A stretch of DNA of 64,000 nucleotides from an uncultured Lachnospiraceae bacterium. Lineage in GTDB: Bacteria; Bacillota; Clostridia; Lachnospirales; Lachnospiraceae. How positions within the stretch are numbered: position 1 is the first letter of the stretch; every line of letters starts with the position of its first letter. Made by a program: the position numbers and the translations under genes. Shown here piece by piece: positions 8,024 to 17,183 of the stretch. A model generated the notes under the pieces. It was given only the letters and a program-made list of their open reading frames with translations. It was not told where the DNA came from and did no database searches. Where the stretch lies: NCBI GenBank assembly GCA_947650155.1, contig CANSUS010000009.1, positions 16,422-80,421 of the forward strand, written 5' to 3'.

Positions 8024-9073
8024 ATGGATATCACTTCCTTATGGAATGAATATGGAATGGAAGAAATAAACAAAAGTTTATCCGGTTTTTTCCCCGATAT
8101 AAACTGGAATCTGAAAGAACTTTTTTCCCAGATCCTTTCAGGAGATATTTGGGGAGCCCTTACGCATTTTGCAAAACAGGTTTTGGAAGCGGCAGGAGGA
8201 CAGATACAGGGGTTTAAAAGCATGATTGTATGGTTGTTGATTTTGGGTATACTGTCTGCATTGTTTGTCCATTTCGGGGATATTTTTGAAAATCACCAGA
8301 TTTCCGATTTGAGTTTTTATTTCTTATATATATTGCTGATTTCCGTATTGGTGCGTGGATATATGGAAATGGCACAGATCGCACAGACAACTGTAGAGAG
8401 TATAGTAACATTTATGAAAATTTTTATTCCCACCTATCTGATCACGGTTGGAGCTGCAAGCGGGAGCGCTACTGCATATGGCTACTATCAGATTGTAATG
8501 CTTTTATTGTATGGAATGGAAAACGTATTGAAACTTTTCATACTTCCGCTTATTAACACGTATATCTTTTTAGTATTTATGAATGGCATGTGGGGAGAGG
8601 ACAGGCTGGTTCTGCTGATGGAGTGTGTAAAAAAGGCAGTCTCCTACGGTGTAAAGATTGCAATCGGCGCCATAACGGGAATCAGTTTATTTCAGTCCAT
8701 CATTCTGCCGGCAGTGGATTCTTTAAAAAATACAACCTTACAGAAAGCAATAGGCGCTATTCCGGGAATAGGAGATGCGGCAGACGGGATTACACAGATC
8801 ATAATGGGATCGGCGGTACTGATTAAGAACAGCATCGGTGTCATTATCCTTATTTTACTGCTCTTTTTGTGTGCGGTGCCTATATTAAAAATTATGATGC
8901 TTGCCTGGACTTTTAAAGGCTGTGCTGCTCTTATGGGGATGGTGGGCGATAAAAGGGTTTGTGAATGTACGGATCATATAGGAGAGGGCGGACTCATGCT
9001 TCTAAAAACAACACTTACCGTTCTTGCATTATTTATGATTGTAGTCGCCATTGCAGCTTACACAGTGAAATGA
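8024..9073 (+). CDS. spoIIIAE: Stage III sporulation protein AE
   Basis: A 349-residue membrane protein with about seven hydrophobic helices from residue 65 onward, the largest membrane subunit of the SpoIIIA channel. B. subtilis SpoIIIAE is about 400 residues and has a cleavable signal peptide. Here the ORF starts with a soluble stretch (MDITSLWNEYGMEE) and no signal is visible. No in-frame ATG, GTG or TTG exists between the spoIIIAD stop and 8024, so the shorter form seems real. GGCGGG lies close before the start. Confidence 0.93.
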   Translation: MDITSLWNEYGMEEINKSLSGFFPDINWNLKELFSQILSGDIWGALTHFAKQVLEAAGGQIQGFKSMIVWLLILGILSALFVHFGDIFENHQISDLSFYFLYILLISVLVRGYMEMAQIAQTTVESIVTFMKIFIPTYLITVGAASGSATAYGYYQIVMLLLYGMENVLKLFILPLINTYIFLVFMNGMWGEDRLVLLMECVKKAVSYGVKIAIGAITGISLFQSIILPAVDSLKNTTLQKAIGAIPGIGDAADGITQIIMGSAVLIKNSIGVIILILLLFLCAVPILKIMMLAWTFKGCAALMGMVGDKRVCECTDHIGEGGLMLLKTTLTVLALFMIVVAIAAYTVK

Positions 9074-9098
9074 TGGAATGGATGAGAGGAGAAATAAT

Positions 9099-9509
9099 AT
9101 GGATTTTTTCAAACAAATAAGTATCTTTCTTCTTCTGGGGCAGACGATCCAACATTTTGCACCCGGTGAAAAGTATGAGAAATACATAAAAATGCTGCTT
9201 GGATTTATGGTAGTGGCACAGTTTGCAGCGCCGCTTTTATCATTTGGGAATAAAGAGAGAATGGAAGAATATGAAAATAATAAGGAAACGTTTACGAAGA
9301 AAATGGAGGAGGCGCTGCAGACAGTAGACGAAAAATGGTTTTTATACAACGAACAGATAGAAGAGCAGATTGAAAAAGAACTTGAAAACGCACAGACTGC
9401 TCTTTCTGAGCAAAGAGAACTGGAGGAAGAAACCAAACAGGCGGATGCGGCAGTGAAAAAGAAGATAGAAGTCGAGGCAGTTAAAGTTGAGGTGACAGCC
9501 CATGAATAA
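9099..9509 (+). CDS. spoIIIAF: Stage III sporulation protein AF
   Basis: A 136-residue protein with two N-terminal hydrophobic segments (FFKQISIFLLLGQTI and MLLGFMVVAQFAAPLL) and a charged, coiled-coil-prone tail, as in SpoIIIAF, a ring-forming part of the channel. The ATG at 9099 is preferred over 9078 because AGGAGA stands seven bases upstream. It overlaps spoIIIAG by eight bases. Confidence 0.9.
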   Translation: MDFFKQISIFLLLGQTIQHFAPGEKYEKYIKMLLGFMVVAQFAAPLLSFGNKERMEEYENNKETFTKKMEEALQTVDEKWFLYNEQIEEQIEKELENAQTALSEQRELEEETKQADAAVKKKIEVEAVKVEVTAHE

Positions 9510-10128
9510 ATGGAAAGACTTAATAAAAAAATATGCAAAGAGCGGTCTGAAAAAAGAAAATATGATTGTGATCGTTCTGACAGGAATCTTATTGTTTATT
9601 ATCGCCATGCCTGTAAAAGAAAATAAAACGAAAGAGTCCGTTTTAACGGACAATAAAAGTGAAATAATAGGGGAAACGAAAGATCCGTCACAATCAGAGA
9701 TACAGCAGACTCAGGAACAGCTGATCCGATATTCGGATTATTTGGAGCAACGATTGGAGGAAACACTGTCCATGATGGAAAAGGTAGGCAGGGTAAAGGT
9801 GATGGTGACTGTAAATGCATCCAAAAGAGACGTGGTGGAGAAAGATCGAAGCACACTGCGATCGAATACGGCGGAGACCGATTCGGAGGGCGGCATCAGA
9901 AATATAAATAATATAGAAAGCAGCGAAGTGACATTATTTACAGTAGATGAGAACGGAAATCAGATTCCTTATGTAATACAGGTTTTTGAGCCGGAAATAG
10001 AAGGTGTAATGGTGGTAGCGCAGGGAGCGGGAAGAGAAAATGTAAATTCTGATATAACCGAAGCAATTCAGGCATTATTTGGAGTAGAGGCACATAAAAT
10101 TAAAGTAGTTAAAATGAAAACAGAATAG
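9502..10128 (+). CDS. spoIIIAG: Stage III sporulation protein AG
   Basis: A 208-residue bitopic protein: one helix at about 20-35, then an extracytoplasmic ring-building-motif domain. The conserved features are LEQRLEETLSMMEKVGRVKVMVTVNAS and the ending GVMVVAQGAGRENVNSDITEAIQALFGVEAHKIKVVKM. SpoIIIAG forms a large multimeric ring in the intermembrane space during engulfment. Confidence 0.94.
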   Translation: MNKWKDLIKKYAKSGLKKENMIVIVLTGILLFIIAMPVKENKTKESVLTDNKSEIIGETKDPSQSEIQQTQEQLIRYSDYLEQRLEETLSMMEKVGRVKVMVTVNASKRDVVEKDRSTLRSNTAETDSEGGIRNINNIESSEVTLFTVDENGNQIPYVIQVFEPEIEGVMVVAQGAGRENVNSDITEAIQALFGVEAHKIKVVKMKTE

Positions 10129-10143
10129 AAAAGAGGTAAGCTT

Positions 10144-10902
10144 TTGAAAGGAATAGGGAAGAAAAATCAAATTATGATTACGGCACTTGCAATCATGATT
10201 GCCGTAGCAGGGTACTTACAATTTGCGGAAACCAAACTGGATGAAGAAGAACTTGCGGTGGGAAGTGACTCTATTACTTCCGATTTGAATACGACAGGAA
10301 TGGATGAACTTTATATTGTGAACGAAGCGTTAGACGGCGTTTTGGAAGATGCAGATTTTGCAGCAGGATTTATGGACATTTCAGAAGAAGACTTGGAACA
10401 GGCGAATCTTACGGACATAGACAGCATGGATTCCGAAGTGGAAATTATTGAAGAAGATTATCTTGACGATGCTATGGAAGCAGTAATCAATGATGAAGCA
10501 ACCGGAACGGAAGCGCCGGGAGAAGCAGTATTTACCGCAGCGCCGGGGATCACATCTCTTTCCGATGCCAAACTTTTAAAGGAACAGACGAGAGCAAGAA
10601 ATAAAGAAATGCTAATGGAGATCATTAATAACGCAAGTCTGAGCGATGAGCAGAAACAGGATGCGGTTAACAGCATGATATCCATGACGGATATTGCAGA
10701 AAAAGAGACGGCAGCTGAAATTTTGCTTGAAGCAAAAGGATTTTCTGATGTGGTGGTAAGCATCAGTGAAAATGGAGTAGATGTGGTCGTTAATGCGATA
10801 GAACTGACAGATGCTATGCGTGCGCAGATTGAAGATATTGTAAAAAGAAAGACAGGGGTGGACGGCGCCAATATTGTAATCAGTCCTGTAGCCGCCGAAT
10901 AA
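10144..10902 (+). CDS. spoIIIAH: Stage III sporulation protein AH
   Basis: A 252-residue mother-cell protein that pairs with forespore SpoIIQ across the two membranes. It has one N-terminal helix (MITALAIMIAVAGYLQF), a long acidic linker (about 30-130) and a C-terminal EscJ-like domain with SDEQKQDAVNSMISMTDIAEKE and FSDVVVSISENGVDVVV. The start is TTG at 10144, with AGAGGTAAG upstream; the nearest downstream ATG would remove the membrane helix. The acidic linker is longer than in B. subtilis (218 residues). Confidence 0.93.
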   Translation: MKGIGKKNQIMITALAIMIAVAGYLQFAETKLDEEELAVGSDSITSDLNTTGMDELYIVNEALDGVLEDADFAAGFMDISEEDLEQANLTDIDSMDSEVEIIEEDYLDDAMEAVINDEATGTEAPGEAVFTAAPGITSLSDAKLLKEQTRARNKEMLMEIINNASLSDEQKQDAVNSMISMTDIAEKETAAEILLEAKGFSDVVVSISENGVDVVVNAIELTDAMRAQIEDIVKRKTGVDGANIVISPVAAE

Positions 10903-10933
10903 AACAAATCAGTATGTAAAATAAAAAAATTAT

Positions 10934-10941
10934 GTTATACT
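10934..10941 (+). promoter_or_regulatory. deoB extended -10 promoter
   Basis: TG-T-TATACT at 10934-10941 gives an extended -10. The -35 position (TATGTA) is poor. Downstream, TACGAAA occurs three times (10953, 10962, 10974) before the GTG start. Confidence 0.5.
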
Positions 10942-10980
10942 ATACGCATTGATACGAAACATACGAAAGGCGGTACGAAA

Positions 10981-12138
10981 GTGAAAAGAGTATTTTTGAT
11001 TGTATTGGACAGTTTTGGAATAGGAGAAATGCCGGATGCGGGATACTATGGGGATAAAGGAACCAATACCCTTGCATCCGTGTCCGGCAGCCCCTGTTTT
11101 CACATGCCTAATATGGAGAAACTTGGCCTATTTGATATTGAAGGCGTAAAAGTGGAAAAAATGAGGGAAAAGATCCCGCATACGGCGGTGATCGCCCGTA
11201 TGAAGGAAGCATCTAAAGGAAAGGATACTACGACAGGTCATTGGGAAATTGCCGGTATATGTTCACAGAATCCGCTTCCCACCTATCCGAATGGATTTCC
11301 TGAGAAAATATTGGCGGAGTTTAAGAAAAAAACCGGCAGAGGAGTCTTATGCAACAAACCCTATTCAGGGACAGAGGTCATTAAGGACTTTGGAGATGCG
11401 CACAGAAAGAGCGGTGATCTGATCGTTTATACATCTGCGGACAGCGTGTTTCAGATTGCAGCGCATGAATCTGTAGTGCCGGTAGAAACTCTGTATGAAT
11501 ACTGTCGTATTGCAAGGGAGATTTTACAGGGGGAAAACGGAGTAGGAAGAGTGATTGCACGTCCGTTTACAGGAGAAAGCGGAGCCTATAAAAGGACGGA
11601 ACGCAGACATGATTTTTCATTGATGCCGCCTTCTGTTACCATGTTGGACCAGTTAAAGGAAAATGGCTATGATGTGGTGGCAGTAGGGAAGATCAATGAT
11701 ATATTTGCAGGGAAAGGCATTACGGAACATACGTATACAAAAAATAATCAGGAAGGGATTGAAAAGACGCTGGATTATTTTGACAAAGCATTTGAAGGAC
11801 TATGCTTTATTAATCTGGTGGATTATGATATGCTTTATGGGCATCGCAATGATATAGACGGCTATGCAAAGGCACTTACTTATTTTGATGCAAAACTGCC
11901 GTTACTTATGGCAAAAATGAGAGAGGACGATGTGCTGATGATTACGGCAGATCATGGATGTGATCCCGGCTATACAGTATCAACCGATCATTCAAGAGAA
12001 TATACCCCATTTATCATGTATGGTAAAAAGATCGTTCCTGCAAATCTTGGAACAAGGGATACTTTTGCAGATATCGGTGCAACAGTGCTTGATTATTTTG
12101 GGATTACCCCTCAATTTCAGGGAAAATCCATGTTATAA
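10981..12138 (+). CDS. deoB: Phosphopentomutase
   Basis: A 385-residue enzyme interconverting ribose-1-/deoxyribose-1-phosphate and the 5-phosphates in nucleoside salvage. Alkaline-phosphatase-fold metal sites are visible: IVLDSFGIGEMPDA near the N-terminus, GKDTTTGHWE around residue 80 with the phosphorylated Thr, and ITADHGCDPGYTVSTDHSRE near 320-340. The start is GTG, with GAAAGGCGG upstream. It probably forms an operon with prfC and the next gene. In B. subtilis the neighbour of spoIIIAH is accB instead. Confidence 0.96.
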   Translation: MKRVFLIVLDSFGIGEMPDAGYYGDKGTNTLASVSGSPCFHMPNMEKLGLFDIEGVKVEKMREKIPHTAVIARMKEASKGKDTTTGHWEIAGICSQNPLPTYPNGFPEKILAEFKKKTGRGVLCNKPYSGTEVIKDFGDAHRKSGDLIVYTSADSVFQIAAHESVVPVETLYEYCRIAREILQGENGVGRVIARPFTGESGAYKRTERRHDFSLMPPSVTMLDQLKENGYDVVAVGKINDIFAGKGITEHTYTKNNQEGIEKTLDYFDKAFEGLCFINLVDYDMLYGHRNDIDGYAKALTYFDAKLPLLMAKMREDDVLMITADHGCDPGYTVSTDHSREYTPFIMYGKKIVPANLGTRDTFADIGATVLDYFGITPQFQGKSML

Positions 12139-12168
12139 ATGTAAAATAAGAAGCTGGAGGAAAAAAGC

Positions 12169-13761
12169 GTGGGAAACTATGCAGAAGAGATCAACAGAAG
12201 AAGAACATTTGCAATTATTTCACATCCTGATGCAGGAAAAACAACACTGACAGAAAAATTTCTGCTTTATGGAGGTGCGATCAATCTTGCAGGAAGTGTA
12301 AAAGGGAAAGCAACGGCAAGACATGCAGTATCCGATTGGATGGAAATTGAAAAGGAGAGGGGAATTTCCGTTACCTCTTCTGTACTGCAGTTTGAATATG
12401 ACGGTTATTGTATCAATATTTTGGACACGCCCGGACATCAGGATTTCTCAGAAGATACTTATCGTACGTTAATGGCAGCGGATTCAGCTGTTATGGTTAT
12501 TGATGCGTCTAAGGGGGTGGAAGCACAGACGAGAAAATTATTTAAGGTCTGTGTTATGAGAAAGATACCGATTTTTACTTTTATCAACAAAATGGACAGG
12601 GATGCCAACGATACATTTGAACTTCTGGATGAAATTGAAAAAGAACTTGGAATTGCAACCTGCCCGGTAAACTGGCCGATCGGTTCAGGAAAAAATTTTA
12701 AGGGAGTATATGATAGAAACGAAAACTGTGTGATCACTTATTCTGATACGGAAAAGGGAACAAAAGAAGGAGAAAGCACAGTCATTCCATTAGAAAATGA
12801 GAGTGAACTGCTTTCCCATATAGGACAGGAATATAAAGATCTTCTGGAGGAAGAAATTGAGCTTTTGGATGGCGCAAGTGCGGAATTTGATTTAGAACAG
12901 GTAAGAAAGGGAGAACTGACACCGGTATTTTTCGGTTCCGCTCTTACAAACTTCGGCGTAGAGTTCTTTTTAAAACATTTCCTTCAGATGACCACGACTC
13001 CGCTTCCAAGAAAAGCAGATACTGGATTCATAGAACCGGCAGAACATGATTTTTCTGCATTTGTATTTAAAATTCAGGCAAATATGAACAAAGCGCACAG
13101 AGACAGAATTGCCTTTATGAGAATTTGTTCAGGAAAATACGACGCCCAGATGGATGTAAAGCATGTGCAGGGGGGCAAAATTATGAGACTGTCACAGCCT
13201 CAGCAGATTATGGCGAGTGAAAGAAAAATACTGGAAGAGGCATATGCGGGAGACATTATCGGAGTTTTTGATCCGGGGATTTTTTCAATCGGAGACACAC
13301 TTTGTATGCCGAAAGAACAGTTTCAGTATGAAGGAATTCCGACTTTTGCACCGGAACATTTTGCAAGGGTGCGTCAGATGGATACGATGAAACGAAAGCA
13401 GTTTGTGAAAGGGATTATGCAGATTGCCCAGGAAGGCGCTATCCAGATCTTTCAGGAATTTAATACCGGAATGGAAGAGATCATAGTAGGAGTTGTAGGC
13501 GTATTGCAGTTTGATGTATTAAAATACCGCCTGGAAAATGAATACAATGTGGAGATTCGTCTGGAGAATCTGCCATACGAACATATCCGCTGGATAGAAA
13601 ATAAAGAAATTGATTTAAATAAGCTGGTTGGAACTTCCGATATGAAGAAGATCAAAGATTTAAAAGGAAATCCCCTTCTTCTTTTTATTAACCAGTGGAG
13701 TATTGGAATGACACTTGATAGAAACGAAGGATTGATTCTTTCAGAATTTGGACGTGATTAG
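12169..13761 (+). CDS. prfC: Peptide chain release factor 3
   Basis: A 530-residue translational GTPase that removes RF1/RF2 from the ribosome after peptide release. All G motifs are intact: SHPDAGKTTLTEK (about 19), ERGISVTSS, DTPGHQDFSEDT (about 89) and INKMDRD. RF3-specific segments such as NWPIGSGKNFKGVYDR and the 530-residue length distinguish it from EF-G. The start is GTG at 12169, with GGAGG eight bases before it. Confidence 0.96.
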   Translation: MGNYAEEINRRRTFAIISHPDAGKTTLTEKFLLYGGAINLAGSVKGKATARHAVSDWMEIEKERGISVTSSVLQFEYDGYCINILDTPGHQDFSEDTYRTLMAADSAVMVIDASKGVEAQTRKLFKVCVMRKIPIFTFINKMDRDANDTFELLDEIEKELGIATCPVNWPIGSGKNFKGVYDRNENCVITYSDTEKGTKEGESTVIPLENESELLSHIGQEYKDLLEEEIELLDGASAEFDLEQVRKGELTPVFFGSALTNFGVEFFLKHFLQMTTTPLPRKADTGFIEPAEHDFSAFVFKIQANMNKAHRDRIAFMRICSGKYDAQMDVKHVQGGKIMRLSQPQQIMASERKILEEAYAGDIIGVFDPGIFSIGDTLCMPKEQFQYEGIPTFAPEHFARVRQMDTMKRKQFVKGIMQIAQEGAIQIFQEFNTGMEEIIVGVVGVLQFDVLKYRLENEYNVEIRLENLPYEHIRWIENKEIDLNKLVGTSDMKKIKDLKGNPLLLFINQWSIGMTLDRNEGLILSEFGRD

Positions 13762-15066
13762 ATGAAGAAACATATTACAACGCTTTTTTGTATAAGTACG
13801 GTCGTTCTTTTAATCGGTTTGTGTCTGGAAATGAAGCAGACAGGGAATCTTGACAGGGATACGATCAATACAAAAGCACAGGTCACAGATGATAACTCAT
13901 CAGATAACTCATCTGACGTATCCGGGGAAGATACCATTGAAGAATCGTCGAATGAGCCGGAAAATCTAACAGAGGAAGAAAGTGTTTTTACTGACGAAAA
14001 TACAGTTACAGAGTTCACTTTTTCCAGTGAAGAAATGCTTCAGCTGCAAAAGGAGCAGGAAGGATTTTATACTTTTGACTGTTTAGACGACAAAGAAAGA
14101 ACGGTTTATTGTGAGATTTATGCATCCATACTTTATATGCAGGAAGTAGAGCTGTCGACAACAGATGCGGATCAGATGGAAAAGGTATTTCAATGTGTTT
14201 TAAACGACCACCCTGAGATCTTTTATGTGGACGGGTACAGCTTTACGAAATATACAAGGGGAGGCAGTGTGACTAAAATCATGTTTGAGGCTGCCTATAC
14301 AATGGACAAGGCCGGAATAGAAGAAACAACGGAACAGATTGAAAGCCGTGTGCTGGAAATTTTGAAAGACGTGCCGGCGGGAACGGACGACTATGAGAAA
14401 ATCAAGTATATTTATGAATTTATCATTGAAAATACGGAATACAATGTAGCGGCTGAAAATAACCAGAATATCTGCTCTGTATTTTTAAATAATCAATCGG
14501 TATGCCAGGGATATGCCAAGGCAGCCCAGTATCTGCTTTTACGGTCCGGGATTAAGGCAACATTGGTAGTTGGTTTTGTAGAAGGCGGAGAAGGACATGC
14601 ATGGAATCTTGTATTTGCAGACGGGGATTATTATTATATTGACACAACATGGGGAGATGCCTCCTATCGGATGACGACAGAAGAAACTTTTGAAGTGAAT
14701 CATCTTCCGGTTATCAATTATGATTACTTATGTGTGACAACGGAACAATTATGTAAGACGCACAGTATTCAAAATGTTGTGCCGCTCCCGGAGTGCAGTG
14801 CGGTAAAGGACAATTATTATGTAAGAGAGGGCGCCTATTTTGTCGATGTGGATGAAAAGCAGCTTGAGGCGGTTTTTCAAAAAAGTTATGCGGATGAAAA
14901 AGACTATATTACATTGCAGTGCGCAGATCTTGAGTGTTATCAGTCCATGCTGGATGCATTGATTACTGAACAGAAAGTTTTCCGGTATATGAACACACAG
15001 GACAGTGCAGTTGCATATGCCAAAAATGAAGAGCAGCTCAGTTTAAGTTTTTGGCTTTCGGAATAA
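13762..15066 (+). CDS. Exported transglutaminase-like protein
   Basis: A 434-residue protein with an uncleaved or signal-type N-terminal helix (residues 7-22), a Ser/Asp/Glu-rich linker (about 28-75) and a transglutaminase-like fold. A plausible catalytic triad is seen: Cys248 in NQSVCQGYAKA, His279 in GEGHAWN and Asp294 in YYIDTTWGD. The enzyme probably acts outside the cell as a protease or amidase-type hydrolase; members of this family are usually uncharacterised. The ATG follows the prfC stop with no gap, so it is co-transcribed. The substrate is unknown. Confidence 0.85.
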   Translation: MKKHITTLFCISTVVLLIGLCLEMKQTGNLDRDTINTKAQVTDDNSSDNSSDVSGEDTIEESSNEPENLTEEESVFTDENTVTEFTFSSEEMLQLQKEQEGFYTFDCLDDKERTVYCEIYASILYMQEVELSTTDADQMEKVFQCVLNDHPEIFYVDGYSFTKYTRGGSVTKIMFEAAYTMDKAGIEETTEQIESRVLEILKDVPAGTDDYEKIKYIYEFIIENTEYNVAAENNQNICSVFLNNQSVCQGYAKAAQYLLLRSGIKATLVVGFVEGGEGHAWNLVFADGDYYYIDTTWGDASYRMTTEETFEVNHLPVINYDYLCVTTEQLCKTHSIQNVVPLPECSAVKDNYYVREGAYFVDVDEKQLEAVFQKSYADEKDYITLQCADLECYQSMLDALITEQKVFRYMNTQDSAVAYAKNEEQLSLSFWLSE

Positions 15067-15070
15067 ATAT

Positions 15071-15099
15071 TTGTCATTATATTTAATATTTGGTATAAT
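15071..15099 (+). promoter_or_regulatory. Promoter of the Asp23-nusB-xse-dxs-recN operon
   Basis: TTGTCA (15071-15076), exactly 17 bases, TATAAT (15094-15099). This is the best consensus promoter in this part of the window. It lies 54 bases before the Asp23-like start codon. Confidence 0.75.
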
Positions 15100-15152
15100 A
15101 AGCGGTATAATGATTAGAAAGAGTTAATACGGACAGGTTTGGAGGTAATCTT

Positions 15153-15548
15153 ATGGATAAAGAAATGGAGAGAAATTCTTATGTACTTCAGGAGGAAGAG
15201 AGCATTGGAACAGTAAAGATCGCAGATGATGTGGTAGCAATGATCGCCGGGCTTGCAGCTACGGAAGTGGAAGGCGTGTCTGCAATGGCGGGAAATATTA
15301 CGAATGAACTGATGAGTAAAGCAGGAATGAAAAAACTGACGAAAGGCGTAAAAGTAGATGTCATTGAAAAGCATGTGACGGTAGATCTGGCAATTCTTAT
15401 GGAATATGGATACAATATTCCGGTTACCTGCCAGAAAGTACAGGCAAAGGTGAAGGCTGCGATTGAAAACATGACCGGACTTAATGTTACAGATGTGAAT
15501 ATCCGAATTGCCGGGGTGAATATGCAGAAAGGGAATCAAGTTTATTAA
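15153..15548 (+). CDS. Asp23/Gls24 family protein (YqhY-like)
   Basis: A 131-residue protein with the Asp23/Gls24 fold: GTVKIADDVVAMIAGLAATEVEGV at about 19-42 and VDLAILMEYGYNIPVTCQKVQAKVKAAIENMTGL in the second half. The gene occupies the place of B. subtilis yqhY, next to nusB. YqhY is linked to control of acetyl-CoA carboxylase in B. subtilis. The stop and the nusB start share a base (TAATG). GGAGGT precedes the start. Confidence 0.93.
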   Translation: MDKEMERNSYVLQEEESIGTVKIADDVVAMIAGLAATEVEGVSAMAGNITNELMSKAGMKKLTKGVKVDVIEKHVTVDLAILMEYGYNIPVTCQKVQAKVKAAIENMTGLNVTDVNIRIAGVNMQKGNQVY

Positions 15549-15946
15549 TGAGCAGAAGAGAAATAAGAGAGCAGATTTTTAAACTGTTATTCCGTATTGA
15601 ATTTAATTCACCGGAAGAAATGGAAGAACAAAAGGAGTTGTTTTTTTTAGATGAAGAAAACACCGCTAAAGGAGAAGATGCAGATTATATCAGTAAAAAG
15701 TATGACAGCATCATGGAAAAGCTGTCAGAAATTGACCGCATGATTAATGAAAAGGCGGAATGCTGGACGACGGCAAGAATGGGAAAAGTAGAATTGACTG
15801 TTTTAAGACTTGCCGTCTATGAAATCACATTTGATGAGACGATTCCGACAAGTGTTGCGATTAACGAAGCTGTAGAACTCTCTAAAAAGTTTGGACAGGA
15901 TGGTTCCTCTTCTTTTGTAAACGGTGTGCTTTCCCAGTTTGCTTAG
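15548..15946 (+). CDS. nusB: Transcription antitermination protein NusB
   Basis: A 132-residue all-helical RNA-binding protein that, with S10 (NusE), binds boxA for rRNA antitermination. The N-terminal SRREIREQIFKLLFRIEF and the C-terminal IPTSVAINEAVELSKKFGQDGSSSFVNGVLSQ are diagnostic. It overlaps the previous gene by one base, so translation is coupled. Confidence 0.97.
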   Translation: MSRREIREQIFKLLFRIEFNSPEEMEEQKELFFLDEENTAKGEDADYISKKYDSIMEKLSEIDRMINEKAECWTTARMGKVELTVLRLAVYEITFDETIPTSVAINEAVELSKKFGQDGSSSFVNGVLSQFA

Positions 15947-15971
15947 AAAGTTAAGACGGGTAGTGTGTATC

Positions 15972-17183
15972 ATGAGAAATGTTTATACGGTAGCACAGGT
16001 AAATTCTTATATCAAAAATATGTTCACGCAGGATTTTATGTTACAGTCCATTTTTGTCAGAGGGGAAGTGAGTAACTGTAAGTACCATTCCTCTGGACAT
16101 ATTTATTTTACGTTAAAAGATGAGAAGGGTACGATTGCCTGTGTGATGTTTGCAGGAAACAGGGATGGACTTCGTTTCCGCATGGAGGAGGGACAGCAGA
16201 TTGTTGCAGGCGGCACCATTGATGTGTATGAGCGGGATGGAAAGTATCAGTTGTATGCGAAGCAGATTGTGCTGGATGGAGCAGGGGTCTTAAATGAGAG
16301 ATTTGAAAGGCTCAAAAAAGAACTGGCTGAGCGGGGAATGTTTGCTTTGGAATATAAGCAGCCCATACCGAAATATATCAGGACGCTTGGTGTGGTGACA
16401 GCGCCTGCCGGCGCAGCAGTGCGGGATATTATCAACATTGCGACGAGAAGAAATCCTTATATTCAAATTATTCTTTTCCCGGCGATTGTACAGGGGGAAA
16501 CAGCGGCAAAAAGTATTGTACAGGGAATACGGGCATTGGAGATGCTGCAGGTCGATACGATTATTGTGGGAAGAGGCGGCGGTTCTATTGAGGATTTATG
16601 GGCGTTCAATGAAGAGGAGGTTGCGCAGGCGGTTTTTGACTGTGCGATTCCTGTTATTTCGGCAGTGGGACATGAGACGGATACGACAATCTGTGATTAT
16701 GTGGCGGATCTCAGGGCGCCTACGCCGTCGGCAGCAGCAGAACTTGCAGTGTTTGATGCGACGCTTTTGGACAGGCAGCTTTTGGATTATGCGTCCAGAC
16801 TGAATGGAGGCATGGAGTTTCATTTAGAGAAAAAAAGAACGATACTGAAAAACTATAAAATGCAGTTGGCTTATTTAAGTCCTGAAAATCAGATTCGAGA
16901 AAAGCGCACCTTTGCAATTAAATTGGAAGAGAACATACAGGAGTCCATGAAAAATCTTCTGATCGGAAAGCGTCATGAACTGGAAATCTATATTGAGAAG
17001 TTAAAAGGCTTATCGCCCTTAGACAAATTGAATCAGGGATTTTCCCATACTTCTACAAAAGAAGGCAGGACGGTGACGAAGATTGCTCAGGTACAAAAAG
17101 GAGATCTGGTTCATATCTACGTCAGCGATGGAAAAATTCAGGCAAAAGTAGAGGAACTGGAAAAGAGGAAATATGGAAAATAA
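15972..17183 (+). CDS. xseA: Exodeoxyribonuclease VII large subunit
   Basis: A 403-residue catalytic subunit of ExoVII, which degrades single-stranded DNA. It has an N-terminal OB fold (MRNVYTVAQVNSYIKNMF; VRGEVSNCKYHSSGHIYFTLKDE) and a catalytic core with GVVTAPAGAAVRDI, RGGGSIEDLWAFN and SAVGHETD. The ATG at 15972 begins the conserved N-terminus; the ATG at 15924 inside nusB would add an unrelated extension. Confidence 0.96.
   Translation: MRNVYTVAQVNSYIKNMFTQDFMLQSIFVRGEVSNCKYHSSGHIYFTLKDEKGTIACVMFAGNRDGLRFRMEEGQQIVAGGTIDVYERDGKYQLYAKQIVLDGAGVLNERFERLKKELAERGMFALEYKQPIPKYIRTLGVVTAPAGAAVRDIINIATRRNPYIQIILFPAIVQGETAAKSIVQGIRALEMLQVDTIIVGRGGGSIEDLWAFNEEEVAQAVFDCAIPVISAVGHETDTTICDYVADLRAPTPSAAAELAVFDATLLDRQLLDYASRLNGGMEFHLEKKRTILKNYKMQLAYLSPENQIREKRTFAIKLEENIQESMKNLLIGKRHELEIYIEKLKGLSPLDKLNQGFSHTSTKEGRTVTKIAQVQKGDLVHIYVSDGKIQAKVEELEKRKYGK

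Noticed and set aside
13889..13920. Short tandem repeat of ATAACTCATCAG type in the transglutaminase-like gene
   Set aside because: Two copies only, coding DNSSDNSSD in a flexible linker; normal for such linkers.
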